Shown: positions 1 through 8,138, counted from the stretch's first letter. The stretch: DNA of 64,000 bases from Caldatribacterium sp964426875 (GCA_964426875.1 CAYRSB010000004.1:1-64000), one strand, 5' to 3'. Numbers and translations are program-made. The notes: generated by a model from the sequence alone, not told the origin.

Positions 1-467
1 ACAATAACAATAAAACCCCTATCACAGTCCTTATCCTCGACAATGGTACAACTGTCATGACCGGGGTCGGAACCATCCAGGAACGGGATGAACCCTTATG
101 GGAAAAGAGACGCATCGCCTGGACACTGCGCAGCTTGCTTGAGCTGTTGGTGTTTCCTTTGTTGCAGTGCTCAACGCCTATGACCCAAAGGAAACTCACG
201 AATCCCTGGAGAGAGCAAAAAAACCTTGCCCAGCCTGCGTTCTTCGTCATTCAGAGTCTGTGCCAGCTCAAAGAGTCGAAATGAATAGCCACTCGCTTTC
301 GCGTTCGGGAAGACTGCTGCCGAAGGTGTTTCATCTGTGTGAGTGCAGGATGTCCTATTCTTGTCAAAAATGAAAAGACCGTGACCATTGTTCCTGAACG
401 ATGCAATATCTGCGGGCTCTGTGTGAAACTTTGTCCTTTTGAGGCAATCGAGGAGGAGAGGGCATGA
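1..467 (+). pseudogene. iorA: Broken 3' end of indolepyruvate:ferredoxin oxidoreductase alpha subunit
   Basis: The gene enters from the left edge. The first frame reads TPITVLILDNGTTVMTG, the hallmark of the thiamine-diphosphate-binding domain of IorA. After about base 64 homology continues in a second frame (MNPYG). It then moves to a third (ETHRLDTAQLA, an in-frame TGA at 140-142, then AVGVSFVAVLNAYDPKET). The last 60 codons are in yet another frame and carry two ferredoxin-type cysteine clusters (CCRRCFICVSAGC and CNICGLCVKLC) before a stop at 465-467. That is at least three frameshifts plus one nonsense codon within 467 bases. The intact enzyme would oxidise aryl pyruvates to acyl-CoA with ferredoxin reduction. 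The stop overlaps the ATG of the beta gene, the usual iorAB layout. Family assignment is firm. Decay is the likely reading, though local sequencing error cannot be excluded. Confidence 0.8.
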
Positions 468-1027
468 AAGGGAGTATTATTCTTTCTGGCGTCAGAGGAA
501 TGGGTATTCCCAGGGCAAGCGACGTCATCGCCCAGGTTGTGTTTCAAGAAGGGCTTTCCGTTCGTCAATCGGAAGTTTACGGCATGGCGCAGCGAGGAGG
601 AAGCGTCGTGGCGCATCTCCGGTATGGTGGGGAAGCTTATGCACCCCTCCTTTTCCGGGGTGAAGCTGATTTTATGATAGCTTTCGAGGAACTCGAAGCC
701 CTTCGATACATTCCTTATCTCAGGCGGGGCGGGATTGTGATTCTCAACCGCCTTGCCATGTGCCCCCCGGGAATTGACCCTTCCCGGTATCCCAAAAATA
801 TTTCGGAGGTTTTCAAGGGTTTTGGGTTCACCGTTCTCCCCATCCTGGCTACCGATATTGCTCTCTCCCTTGGGGATATCCGGGTAACAGACTCGGTGCT
901 CCTTGGAGCTCTGAGCCACGTTTTCCCGATAGAGTCAGAAAGGTCCTGGGAAGAGGCATTCCGTAAGGTCTTTCAGGGGAAGAACCTCGAGTGGAATCTT
1001 GAAGCTTTCTGGAGGGGAAGGCAGTGA
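464..1027 (+). CDS. iorB: Indolepyruvate:ferredoxin oxidoreductase beta subunit
   Basis: This 187-residue protein matches the gamma-type domain of 2-oxoacid:ferredoxin oxidoreductases, which partners IorA in oxidising aryl pyruvates from aromatic amino-acid breakdown. The conserved YGMAQRGGSV segment is at residues 39-48. The nearly invariant N-terminal glycine-rich loop GVGGQG reads GVRGMG here (residues 9-14), an unusual pair of substitutions. The ATG overlaps the end of the broken alpha gene (ATGA), and the stop overlaps the next gene by 4 bases. The reading frame is intact, but its partner is not. The odd loop may mean that it too is drifting. Confidence 0.85.
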   Translation: MKGSIILSGVRGMGIPRASDVIAQVVFQEGLSVRQSEVYGMAQRGGSVVAHLRYGGEAYAPLLFRGEADFMIAFEELEALRYIPYLRRGGIVILNRLAMCPPGIDPSRYPKNISEVFKGFGFTVLPILATDIALSLGDIRVTDSVLLGALSHVFPIESERSWEEAFRKVFQGKNLEWNLEAFWRGRQ

Positions 1028-2196
1028 AACGCATCCAGTACATTATCCTAGGTGTTACTCTCCTTCTCTGTCTTGGAACGGTATACTCCTACAGTATCTT
1101 TCGAAAGCCAATTGAAGAGACTTTTCAGGTAGGGGCTACCCTGAGCGGGCTTCCGTACATGCTTGCTCTTGCCTTTTATGCCTTTTTCATGCCCCTTGGA
1201 GGGAAACTCCTCACCAAATTCCCACCAAGACTTGTTTCCCTTCTTGGGAGCACGATAACAAGCATTGGCTGGATTGGTGCTGGATTCTCTCGATCATATC
1301 TGAGTCTTGCTCTTTTCTATGGAGTCCTATGTGGAGCCGGTGTAGGTCTTGCCTATGGGGTTCCTCTGGCCGTCTCAGTAAGCTGGTTCTCGGAAAATCC
1401 TGGACTTGCCCTAGGAAGTACGGTAATTGGCTTTGGCCTTTCACCCCTTGTGACTGCTCCATTAGCGCAACGGCTTATAGAGCTTGCTGGTTTTGCTTTC
1501 GCCTTTCGTGCTCTTGGGACACTCTTTCTTACCATCACCCTGCCGGTTTCTCTTCTCCTGCGTTTTCCTAAGGGACAGAACAAGTATGCACCCAACTCTC
1601 CCGCTTCATCCAGTATGCGTCTCATCCGGCAGGGAAAATTCTGGGCACTGTGGACGAGCTTTTTCATTGGAACTTTTGTTGGCCTCTCGACAATAAGCAT
1701 TACCGGACCTCTGGCTCAGGAAGTCCTTGGACTTTCACATCGGTCAGCTGCCTTAAGCATCTCCGCTTTTGCCATCTTCAACGGCGCTGGACGACCACTT
1801 TTTGGGTACTTTGTAGACCGACGAGGGTTTGTAAATGGAGCCTTTCTTCTGTACGGTTTTGTCATTCTGGCATCGCTCCTTTTCTTTGTTTTTCCTCGCC
1901 CAGGTACGTACTTCTTTGCCTTTGCTCTGCTTTGGATGAGCCTGGGAGCATGGCTTTCTACGGCTCCAACGGCCACATACGCCTTTTTCGGTCCAGAAAC
2001 TTATGCGCAGAATTACGGCATGGTCTTCACCGCCTACGGTGTAGGAGCCATTGCGGGAACTCTCCTCTCGGGAATCCTGCGTGACGCCACGGGAAGTTAC
2101 CTTACCGTCTTCCCATTGAATGCACTTCTTGCCGGAGCAGGTATAGGAATTGCCTTTGTTCTCAAACACCTGACCCAAAGGAGGGGAAGTGTGTGA
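1024..2196 (+). CDS. MFS transporter, oxalate/formate antiporter (OFA)-like, copy 1
   Basis: This is a 390-residue integral membrane protein with about twelve hydrophobic segments and a longer polar stretch near residues 180-200, the usual centre loop of a major facilitator. Short matches such as YSYSIFRKPIE near the N-terminus and GVGAIAGTLLSG near the C-terminus are typical of the OFA branch (oxalate/formate and other monocarboxylate carriers). The GTG start overlaps the stop of iorB. Neighbouring ior genes make an aryl-acetate, aryl-pyruvate or similar carboxylate a reasonable cargo guess, but nothing in the sequence fixes the substrate. Family is sure, substrate unknown. Confidence 0.85.
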   Translation: MKRIQYIILGVTLLLCLGTVYSYSIFRKPIEETFQVGATLSGLPYMLALAFYAFFMPLGGKLLTKFPPRLVSLLGSTITSIGWIGAGFSRSYLSLALFYGVLCGAGVGLAYGVPLAVSVSWFSENPGLALGSTVIGFGLSPLVTAPLAQRLIELAGFAFAFRALGTLFLTITLPVSLLLRFPKGQNKYAPNSPASSSMRLIRQGKFWALWTSFFIGTFVGLSTISITGPLAQEVLGLSHRSAALSISAFAIFNGAGRPLFGYFVDRRGFVNGAFLLYGFVILASLLFFVFPRPGTYFFAFALLWMSLGAWLSTAPTATYAFFGPETYAQNYGMVFTAYGVGAIAGTLLSGILRDATGSYLTVFPLNALLAGAGIGIAFVLKHLTQRRGSV

Positions 2197-3404
2197 CGCG
2201 AAGCGCCTGGACCGTGGTTTTTGCTGGCCTTGGTGTCAACCTCACCCTGGGCTTTCTGTACGCCTGGGGAGTTATCGCTACAGCGCTTGTGAAGCAATTT
2301 GGCTGGGGCGCCACTCAAACACAAATCCCTTACATGCTTGCCTCCCTCATTTTTGCTCTCTCTATGGTCCCCGCAGGAAAGCTTCAGGACCAGAAAGGAC
2401 CTCGCATGGCTCTGTGGTTTTCAGCACTTTTTGCGGGAATAAGCTTTCTTGGTGCGTCTCTTTCTCTTTCGGTTTTGGGGCTTGCCCTGTTCTTTGGTGT
2501 GCTCTTTGGTCTTGCCATGGGTTTTGGTTACACTGCACCCACCCCGGCAGCAGTGAAATGGTTCCACCCGCGGCACCGGGGATTCGTCTCGGGCATTGTG
2601 GTGAGCGGGTATGGTATCGCCCCCGTGTACATTGCGCCACTGTCGCACGCCATTATCGAACGGTATGGTCTCGCGCATGCCTTCCTTATTTTTGGCTGTC
2701 TCTTTGCAGGAATCATCTTTGCTCTTTCCTTCCTTATCGCCAATCCCCCAACTTCCTGGACTCCTCTTGTCCTTCCCTTTGGGGAAAAGTCTCTTACCTC
2801 TCAAGCTGCAAAGGACCTCACCCCAGGGGAAATGGTACGAACACAAAGCTTCAAACTTCTCTGGACTCTCTTTCTCCTTGGGACCTTTGCCGGACTCCTC
2901 GTTATCGGGCAGATGCCACGCATTGCTGAGGAAATTGCAGGTCTTGCATACGGTTTTGTTCCTGTCGCTCTGTACGCTGTAGCAAACTTCCTTGGCCGGA
3001 TGAGCTGGGGATCGCTTTCAGACCGTCTGGGACGGGGGAAAGCGTTAAGCTTTGCCTTCCTAATCCAGACAATCGTCTTCTTTGCCTTTGAGCAACTCAC
3101 AAATCCAGTGCTTCTCCTTGTGGGTAAAAGCCTTGTGGGTTTCACCTTCGGTGGGATGCTTGCCATGTTTCCTGCACTCTGTGCCGACTTTTTCGGCCTC
3201 AAAAACCTTGGGGTCAACTACGGCATCCTCTTCACTGCTTGGGGAGTGGGAGGAATCCTTGGACCCCTTCTTGGAGGTTTGAGTCGGGACCTGACTGGAG
3301 GACACACAGTGAGCTTTTTCGTTTCTGGATGTGCAAGTCTTGTCGGAGTTTTTCTGAGTCTTTTCCTGCAGCGAGGGGGAAAACATGGACAGAAAGAAGC
3401 TTGA
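2193..3404 (+). CDS. MFS transporter, OFA-like, copy 2
   Basis: A second 403-residue major facilitator of the same branch, with about twelve membrane segments. It shares local patterns with the upstream copy: FLYAWGVIATALVKQFG near the N-terminus, an LxGxxxGxxYxxP-like helix 4, and AWGVGGILGPLLGGLSRD in helix 11. It starts at a GTG that overlaps the previous stop (GTGA), so the two are translationally coupled. The copies have diverged strongly, which points to an old duplication or two separate cargoes rather than a recent repeat. Together they could form a heteromeric pair, as some tandem MFS genes do, but that is speculative. Confidence 0.85.
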   Translation: MTRSAWTVVFAGLGVNLTLGFLYAWGVIATALVKQFGWGATQTQIPYMLASLIFALSMVPAGKLQDQKGPRMALWFSALFAGISFLGASLSLSVLGLALFFGVLFGLAMGFGYTAPTPAAVKWFHPRHRGFVSGIVVSGYGIAPVYIAPLSHAIIERYGLAHAFLIFGCLFAGIIFALSFLIANPPTSWTPLVLPFGEKSLTSQAAKDLTPGEMVRTQSFKLLWTLFLLGTFAGLLVIGQMPRIAEEIAGLAYGFVPVALYAVANFLGRMSWGSLSDRLGRGKALSFAFLIQTIVFFAFEQLTNPVLLLVGKSLVGFTFGGMLAMFPALCADFFGLKNLGVNYGILFTAWGVGGILGPLLGGLSRDLTGGHTVSFFVSGCASLVGVFLSLFLQRGGKHGQKEA

Positions 3405-3871
3405 GGAAGTCCTCACGGGCAAGGTCCAGGGTTTTTGCGATTATTGACCCTCATGAGGTTGTCACCGGAGAACGAGTACGCTTAAAGTGCCACTACAGGT
3501 GTGATGGTTTTGGTCTTTGTCTTACGTGTCCACCCTACGGTCTTGAGCCCTCCCAGATGAGAAAAATTATTGATTCGTACCAACGGGCGTCCTCTCTCTG
3601 GCAACTTGAGACCTGGCACAGTCTGCGGCAGATTTGCACAGAACCCGAGAAAGAGCTTTTTCTTCTTAGGTACTACAAAGCTTTTGCCATGCCCTCAGGC
3701 CCCTGTGAGCTCTGTGACCCTTCCCCCCGCATATACCCCCGCCGCCATCCAGAACATGCTCGGCCCTCCATGAAGGCGTGCGGCATCGATGTCTATGCCA
3801 CAGCACGAAAGTTTGGATTCCCCATTGAGGTGGTTCGCGACCGATCAGAACCCAGGAAAAGCTGCGTATGA
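3385..3871 (+). pseudogene. DUF2284 predicted metal-binding protein, one frameshift
   Basis: Translation from ATG 3385 gives MDRKKLEEVLTGKVQ and then runs into a TGA at 3445. The next frame takes over at VFAIIDPHEVVTGERVRLKC, the expected continuation of the DUF2284 family. The rest contains the family's cysteine pattern: CHYRCDGFGLCLTCPP, then CELCDPSP and a late KACGID. One extra base in the gggttttt run at about 3430-3436 explains everything. The restored product would be about 161 residues. DUF2284 proteins are small, cysteine-rich and of unknown function, often found beside corrinoid or ferredoxin-dependent enzymes. The start lies inside the upstream transporter gene. The gene is either a young pseudogene or holds a sequencing error. 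Confidence 0.75.
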
Positions 3872-3883
3872 GGTAAGGAGGTT

Positions 3884-4392
3884 GTGTCGATAATCTATTC
3901 GAGCCTGCAGAGAAGCAAAAAGCCGAAAGAGAGAGTCATCCTCCTGAAAGAGAGAAAACGGAAGAAGTACAGAAGAGAGTAGAGAGGATACATGAGAAGC
4001 CGAAAGCCCTTCTCTATGAAGTCGGAGAAATACTGGGCAAATACCCGCACAAAGAGTTCCATGAATCCCCTTACACATACACGATGTCACCTGGCAGGAT
4101 TTTCCCGAAGTCCTCGGGCAACACACGTTTTGAGGTTCAGGATAAGGGGAACTTAATAGAGGCCCTGGCCAAGCTGCAACATGCCAGAGACATTTGGAAA
4201 AGCAAACCCTTTCCCGTGATAACTGGAGAAAGGGACTGTCAGAAACTCCACCAGCTGGTAGCTCCTTTGCTTTCCGGCACATTCCACCGATTGTCTCGAG
4301 AGTTGATTGTTTTAAGTCCAGAGGGTGTGGAAGAGCTCCACGAAGCACTGCAAAAGCAAAGAGAAATACTCAAACACCTCCTGGTGGATTAG
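3884..4392 (+). pseudogene. Unrecognised charged protein, apparently frameshifted just after its start
   Basis: A good ribosome-binding site (AAGGAGG, 3875-3881) precedes GTG 3884, but that frame stops after about 30 lysine/arginine-rich codons. One base over, an uninterrupted frame begins at GAT 3889 and runs to TAG 4390-4392 without any usual start until ATG 4084. That frame reads like real protein: an acidic-basic helical N-terminus (DNLFEPAEKQKAERE), then LLYEVGEILGKYPHKEF, and a leucine-rich C-terminal helix. A single lost base straight after GTG-TC would give a product of about 169 residues. I do not recognise the family. Starting at ATG 4084 would leave a 102-residue fragment. Confidence 0.45.
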
Positions 4393-4608
4393 CAGCACTT
4401 GACAAGGCAGGTTGGGAAATTACCAGATTGAAAAAGTGAAAACCCAAGTATTGTGCCTCCCTTGTCTCTTTACCGTTATTCGGTTGTCTCGGAGTTCGCC
4501 TGCCTTTCTTTACCTTTCACCCCCCTTAGCAACATTTGAATCCCCTCCACCTCCAGCCACTTTGTAGCTCGGGGTTTAAAGAACTTTGGCTGACTCTCTC
4601 GGAAAAAG

Positions 4609-5034
4609 TTAACCCTGAGTCTTCCATCCCCTGGAGAGTCCGAATAAGGCAAAGATCACCGCTACTATGAGTATCACCTCTCCTATTGCCATCAGAGGGA
4701 CGAAGTGGATCCATCCGAAAATCCCGCTCGGAATCGCTCCCACGATCAAAAGCCATCCCAGGGTTTGTTCTTTGTTCTGCTCGTGGACCGAACTTGTCGT
4801 ATGGCAGAAGTAATGTGGCCGAAAGAATAAGGAAAGCAAAGCATAGAGCGTGGGAATGAGCGACACTTTCCCTTTTCCAGCCTTGCCACACCTCCCAAAA
4901 TTTTTCTAAATTCCCCCTTAAATCGCCTGGTTGATCGTCTGAGTATACGACCCAGAACCCATACCCATGAGAAGTCCTACTAAACACCAAATGAGCACCC
5001 ACAGCATGCCGAAGATGAGCAAAGCCTTACGCAT
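4609..5034 (-). pseudogene. Small four-helix membrane protein with two compensating frameshifts
   Basis: The minus strand shows a strong ribosome-binding site (AAGGAGGG, six bases before ATG 5034) and a hydrophobic first helix (MRKALLIFGMLWVLIWCLVG). That frame stops at 4918-4920. A second frame covers roughly 4925-4770 and reads GNLEKFWEVWQGWKRE, then AHSHALCFAFLILSATLLL, a second helix with an HSH motif. The original frame resumes with TLGWLLIVGAIPSGIFGWIH and a fourth helix, ending at 4609. Read together this is one four-helix protein of about 140 residues with a -1/+1 pair of shifts. The alternative is two tiny genes: a 38-residue single-helix protein at 4918-5034 and an 85-residue protein from GTG 4866. 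Function unknown. Confidence 0.5.
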
Positions 5035-5340
5035 CGTTCACCCTCCTTTTGAGTGGTTCCCGTCCAATCAGTAATGATATACGCAAATTCCCCCTTTCTT
5101 GTCATCATTTTCCACTCTTTAAACTCTTGAAGAGTCTTTAGTCCTTCACCTTCACCATAAATCAGAAGCGAGGAACACGGTGCAAGGATTTGATCAGAAG
5201 AGGCGCCGATTGAGGCTTTGGGGAACTGATACAAAAATTTTTACATGCTCTTCTCTTGCCTTCCTGAGGCCCTTCTGGGTAAAATTGGGCTGAGACCGAG
5301 GCATAGAGCAAGTACCGTAAAGATGGAGAAGGGGTCTCGT
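5027..5340 (-). pseudogene. Possible remnant of an exported protein gene
   Basis: Protein-like pieces lie in different frames on the minus strand. A hydrophobic, signal-like stretch (FSIFTVLALCLGLSPIL, about 5280-5330) is followed by VKIFVSVPQSL. Next comes SSLLIYGEGEGLKTLQEFKE, then RISLLIGREPLKRRVNDA, ending in a TAA at 5027-5029 that overlaps the start of the membrane-protein gene. An open stretch from TTG 5234 to 4980 covers only part of it. Each piece is too short to identify. The order (signal, body, end placed at the next start codon) suggests one decayed gene, but this could also be chance. Confidence 0.3.
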
Positions 5341-5567
5341 TTGGGAAGCTCTTTATTCTTTTTCGAAGCTTGAGAAGGGAACTCCTGCCCCCTGATGACG
5401 CTGAAGACAGGACAGTGGACCTTGGTACTTTCCTTGAAAGCGGAGCCTGAGCGGGTGGGTGCTTCGATATCTTGAGGGAGGGATAAAAGGAGAGGACAAG
5501 AAAGGGAAAGGCGTTATATGGCTGGAGGATTGGCCAAGGAAGCTTTTGAAGGGTTCGAAAGAGAAGG
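5341..5567 (+). other. Gap upstream of the pilus operon
   Basis: I see no convincing gene here. A short open stretch (ATG 5518, 18 codons, ending TGGTAG) stops exactly on the start of the first pseudopilin gene (ATGGTAG), so it could couple translation or be the tail of a lost gene. No clear -35/-10 pair was found, although the operon promoter should lie here or further upstream. Confidence 0.3.
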
Positions 5568-6020
5568 ATGGTAGAAAGGAAAGAAAAAACTTCAGGATTT
5601 TTACTGCTCGAACTTATATTGGTGCTTTCGTTCGTTACTCTTTTGTGTGCTTTTGCTTTCCCTTCTTTTACCCGTTGTCAGTCAAACCTGGCCCTCCCTG
5701 GAGTTGCTCAGAAAGTAGCCAGCACTGTTCGCCTGGCTCGCATAGAGGCTATAGAAGGAAGTGTCAATACCCGCATCATATTTGACGTGGCTGCAAATCG
5801 TATTCTTTTCCGGGGGAAGGATGGCAAAACCAAGATTTATTCTCTGCCTGCGAGGGTTACTCTTTACACCACTAACTTTCCCTCTCACACACTCTCTTTC
5901 TACCCTCAGGGGACGCCAAGCCGCGGAGGAACAATAGCCCTGAGAACCTCCGAAAGATTTCGGTATGTCATCGTTGCTCCAGTTACGGGAAGGGTGCGGA
6001 TCAGTGACTCTCCACCTTGA
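5568..6020 (+). CDS. GspH/FimT-type minor pseudopilin
   Basis: A 150-residue protein with a class III (prepilin) leader. A short basic start MVERKEKTSG is followed by the cleavage site G-F and the hydrophobic helix FLLLELILVLSF, with glutamate at +5 of the mature protein. The rest is a small beta-rich domain, as in GspH/FimT minor pseudopilins that prime the tip of a type IV pilus or type II secretion pseudopilus. It is the first of four leader-bearing genes that overlap in series before pilM. The ATG sits inside a GAGAAGG purine run, which serves as its ribosome-binding site. Confidence 0.85.
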   Translation: MVERKEKTSGFLLLELILVLSFVTLLCAFAFPSFTRCQSNLALPGVAQKVASTVRLARIEAIEGSVNTRIIFDVAANRILFRGKDGKTKIYSLPARVTLYTTNFPSHTLSFYPQGTPSRGGTIALRTSERFRYVIVAPVTGRVRISDSPP

Positions 6021-6360
6021 GAAAGACTCGGGGGCGGTGCTCATAGAGGTGATCACGGTTTTGAGTCTTTTTCCATTCTTTCTTGTGCTCGTCGCAGGAG
6101 GAATGCAGGCTGTGCGTACCCTGCGTGATACGGCAAACCTCAAAGCTCAGGCCCTCTCCCTTGCTGTAAACACTATGGAGTCCATAAGGGGAGGAGAAAG
6201 TCCTCCTCCCAGGGAGGAAAGAGAAGGCTTAATCATTTCCTGGCATGCAGAGGAGTTTAAACCCTCTCTATTTCTTCTTGAAGTATCGGTTACCAAGGAT
6301 GATGGGCAGGAAATCCTTGTCCTCAGAACACTCAGGAAACAGAGGGTTCTTTCTCCTTGA
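6004..6360 (+). CDS. GspI/PilV-like minor pseudopilin
   Basis: A short protein with a prepilin leader: TLHLEKDSG, cleavage before AVLIEVITVLSLFPF, glutamate at +5. I chose GTG 6004 because it gives a leader of normal length (10 residues) after a GGAAGGGTG purine run and overlaps the previous stop by 17 bases. ATG 5965 would add 13 residues. The product has 118 residues with a basic, proline-containing C-terminal half (RGGESPPPREERE). By position and size it corresponds to GspI/PilV, the second minor pseudopilin of a tip complex. The position-based subunit name is inference; the pseudopilin class is clear. Confidence 0.75.
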   Translation: MTLHLEKDSGAVLIEVITVLSLFPFFLVLVAGGMQAVRTLRDTANLKAQALSLAVNTMESIRGGESPPPREEREGLIISWHAEEFKPSLFLLEVSVTKDDGQEILVLRTLRKQRVLSP

Positions 6361-6769
6361 AGCGCTTTTGAGTGTAATGGTGGGGGCATGCATTAGCTTG
6401 GGGATACTGAGCACATTTGCCTCCTATGCAAAGCTCTACTCTCAAACCATCCAATCCATTGAGCGTACAGAACAGGCTCTCTGTGCATGGCATTCTGCTT
6501 TTCACTTAGTCCATTACGGCAGGAATGTGAGTCCTGCCAAGGACAACACGAGACTCAACTTTTCCCTCGGTAATAATACCCTTGCCCTCTACGCTCAGAA
6601 CAATTCCCTTCTCTTAGCCCACAAGGGAACGGCAAATCCTATTGCTGAGGGATGCACAAGAGTGTCCTTTTCTCGTTCCCAGAATCTGGTTACACTCACC
6701 TTTTCTTTTGGAGAAAGGGAGCATGTCCTTAAGGTTGTTCCCAGCTATTTTGAGATGCTTAAAGAGTAA
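6302..6769 (+). CDS. GspJ/PilW-like minor pseudopilin
   Basis: A prepilin leader (GRKSLSSEHSGNRG, cleavage before FFLLEALLSVMVGACISLG, glutamate at +5) is followed by a domain of about 130 residues rich in serine, asparagine and leucine. It matches the size and position of GspJ/PilW. ATG 6299 and ATG 6302 are equally possible starts. Both lie inside the preceding gene, giving an overlap of about 60 bases, long even for this operon. A start further upstream (ATG 6245) would place an unlikely 40-residue tail before the cleavage site. Confidence 0.75.
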   Translation: MGRKSLSSEHSGNRGFFLLEALLSVMVGACISLGILSTFASYAKLYSQTIQSIERTEQALCAWHSAFHLVHYGRNVSPAKDNTRLNFSLGNNTLALYAQNNSLLLAHKGTANPIAEGCTRVSFSRSQNLVTLTFSFGEREHVLKVVPSYFEMLKE

Positions 6770-7160
6770 AAGGAGAGAAGAACAGGGAAGTACTGGATTG
6801 TTTCTTTGTGTTTTCATTGGAATCATTGGAGTCATTGCCTTTCTTATGTTCATCCTCTCCGAAGGGGTACTCACTCATGCACGCTTAGTGGAGGCTTATT
6901 TTCAAGAGCTTCAGAGAGAGTACGAGATGGAAGGAGTTCTGGCAGAGGCCGTTGTTCTCCTAGAGGAGAAAGGAAGAGGATATACAATAACCAATGCGGG
7001 TTCTTCCTTTTCCCCCTCCTATGCATTCACCATAACTAATGATACAATTACCTTGACAAAGGACGGAAAGACTATGCTGAAGGCCAAAATTGGGTGGGAG
7101 GGCGAAAGAGTAGTTGTGGTGTCTGCAGAAAATGACTTCGTGAAACCCTTTGTTCAGTGA
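6723..7160 (+). CDS. GspK/PilX-like pseudopilin without Glu5
   Basis: The protein has a basic leader (KSKRREEQGSTG) and a hydrophobic helix LFLCVFIGIIGVIAFLMFIL, then about 90 residues. Unlike the three preceding proteins it lacks glutamate at +5, the feature that sets GspK apart at the very tip of the pseudopilus. It is much shorter than a normal GspK (about 300 residues), so PilX-like is an alternative. The start is uncertain: ATG 6723 or TTG 6750, both inside the preceding gene. The stop lies six bases before pilM. Confidence 0.6.
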   Translation: MSLRLFPAILRCLKSKRREEQGSTGLFLCVFIGIIGVIAFLMFILSEGVLTHARLVEAYFQELQREYEMEGVLAEAVVLLEEKGRGYTITNAGSSFSPSYAFTITNDTITLTKDGKTMLKAKIGWEGERVVVVSAENDFVKPFVQ

Positions 7161-7166
7161 GAGGCC

Positions 7167-8138
7167 ATGCTGGGCATTGACGCAGGTTCTTATGCCTTGA
7201 AGTTTTGCTTGAGCGAAAAAAGAGGAGAATCATTTGCCATCCTGAGAGTGGGAGAACTTGTTCTTGTCAGGGAAGAAAATCTTCCCAAGAGAATGACCAC
7301 ACTTCAGGAGAATCTCCGCCTCTTCCTTCAGCGAAATCGACTTCCCAAGGAAGCAGTGCTCTCCTTCTCACACCCTCAGATAGTGTTCCAGCGAATCAAC
7401 CTCCCCGAAATGTCCCAAGAGGAGCTTGGCAATGCTCTCCAGTGGGAAGCTCATTCTCTCATTCCTGGGGAAGAAAGCTTCCAGGTCGGCTGGAGCATCC
7501 TTGAGAAAAATGGAGAGAAGATGGATGTCCTTTTTTCGGCGGTTCCCTCACCGGTGATAGAGGAATTCGTTGAAACTTTTGACCAGACCGGGATATGGAT
7601 AGAGGCCGTGGAGCCACACCCAATAAGCCTTATGCGGGGTTTTTTGAGCCTACATCCAGAACTTTTTGAAGCCTCTTTCACGCTGGTTGACATCGGCTTT
7701 GAGAAGACAGTCGTGATCTGCTTTGGAAACCGCAATGTTTTCCTCTCCCGGCATCTAAGCTGGGGAATGAAAAGAGTACAGGGCGTTCTCCAGGAAAAAT
7801 TTCGTCTTTCTCTTCCTGAGGCAATTGAAGTTGTGAAACGGGGAGAAAATAGGGAAGGGTTTCCGAATCAACTCGAGGAAGCAGTTCTCTCCATTTCTCA
7901 GGACCTTGTCCTTGAGCTCAAACGTTCTTTCACTTTCTTTCAGACCGAATTCGGTCCTCGAGTGCTTGAGAAAATTTTTTTTTCTGGTGGGGGAGCGCTC
8001 TGCCAGCCTCTCAGGTCGTATATATCCCAGAGCCTTTCCATCTCTCCCGAGAACACCAGTCCCCTTGTTTTGAGGAAGCGGGAGTCTCTCCCCTCAGAAA
8101 GGTTTTTGGCTGCGGTGGGGGCATCCTTATGGAAGTGA
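7167..8138 (+). CDS. pilM: PilM, actin-like pilus assembly ATPase
   Basis: The 323-residue protein has the actin-fold features of PilM: a phosphate-1 loop GIDAGSYALK (residues 3-12), LVDIGFEKTVV mid-protein (phosphate-2), and FFSGGGALC near the C-terminus (adenosine loop). PilM sits on the cytoplasmic side of the inner membrane, binds the N-terminal tail of PilN and links the assembly ATPase to the membrane platform. It is the first gene of a pilM-N-O-P-Q block in canonical order. The ATG follows a GAGAGG ribosome-binding site, and its end overlaps pilN by 10 bases. Confidence 0.93.
   Translation: MLGIDAGSYALKFCLSEKRGESFAILRVGELVLVREENLPKRMTTLQENLRLFLQRNRLPKEAVLSFSHPQIVFQRINLPEMSQEELGNALQWEAHSLIPGEESFQVGWSILEKNGEKMDVLFSAVPSPVIEEFVETFDQTGIWIEAVEPHPISLMRGFLSLHPELFEASFTLVDIGFEKTVVICFGNRNVFLSRHLSWGMKRVQGVLQEKFRLSLPEAIEVVKRGENREGFPNQLEEAVLSISQDLVLELKRSFTFFQTEFGPRVLEKIFFSGGGALCQPLRSYISQSLSISPENTSPLVLRKRESLPSERFLAAVGASLWK

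Noticed and set aside
251..919. Minus-strand open frame opposite iorB
   Set aside because: It opposes a clear family gene and has no ribosome-binding site.
5360..5480. Possible riboswitch before the pilus operon
   Set aside because: GC-rich segments are present, but I could not draw a consistent fold or match a known aptamer core such as that for cyclic di-GMP.
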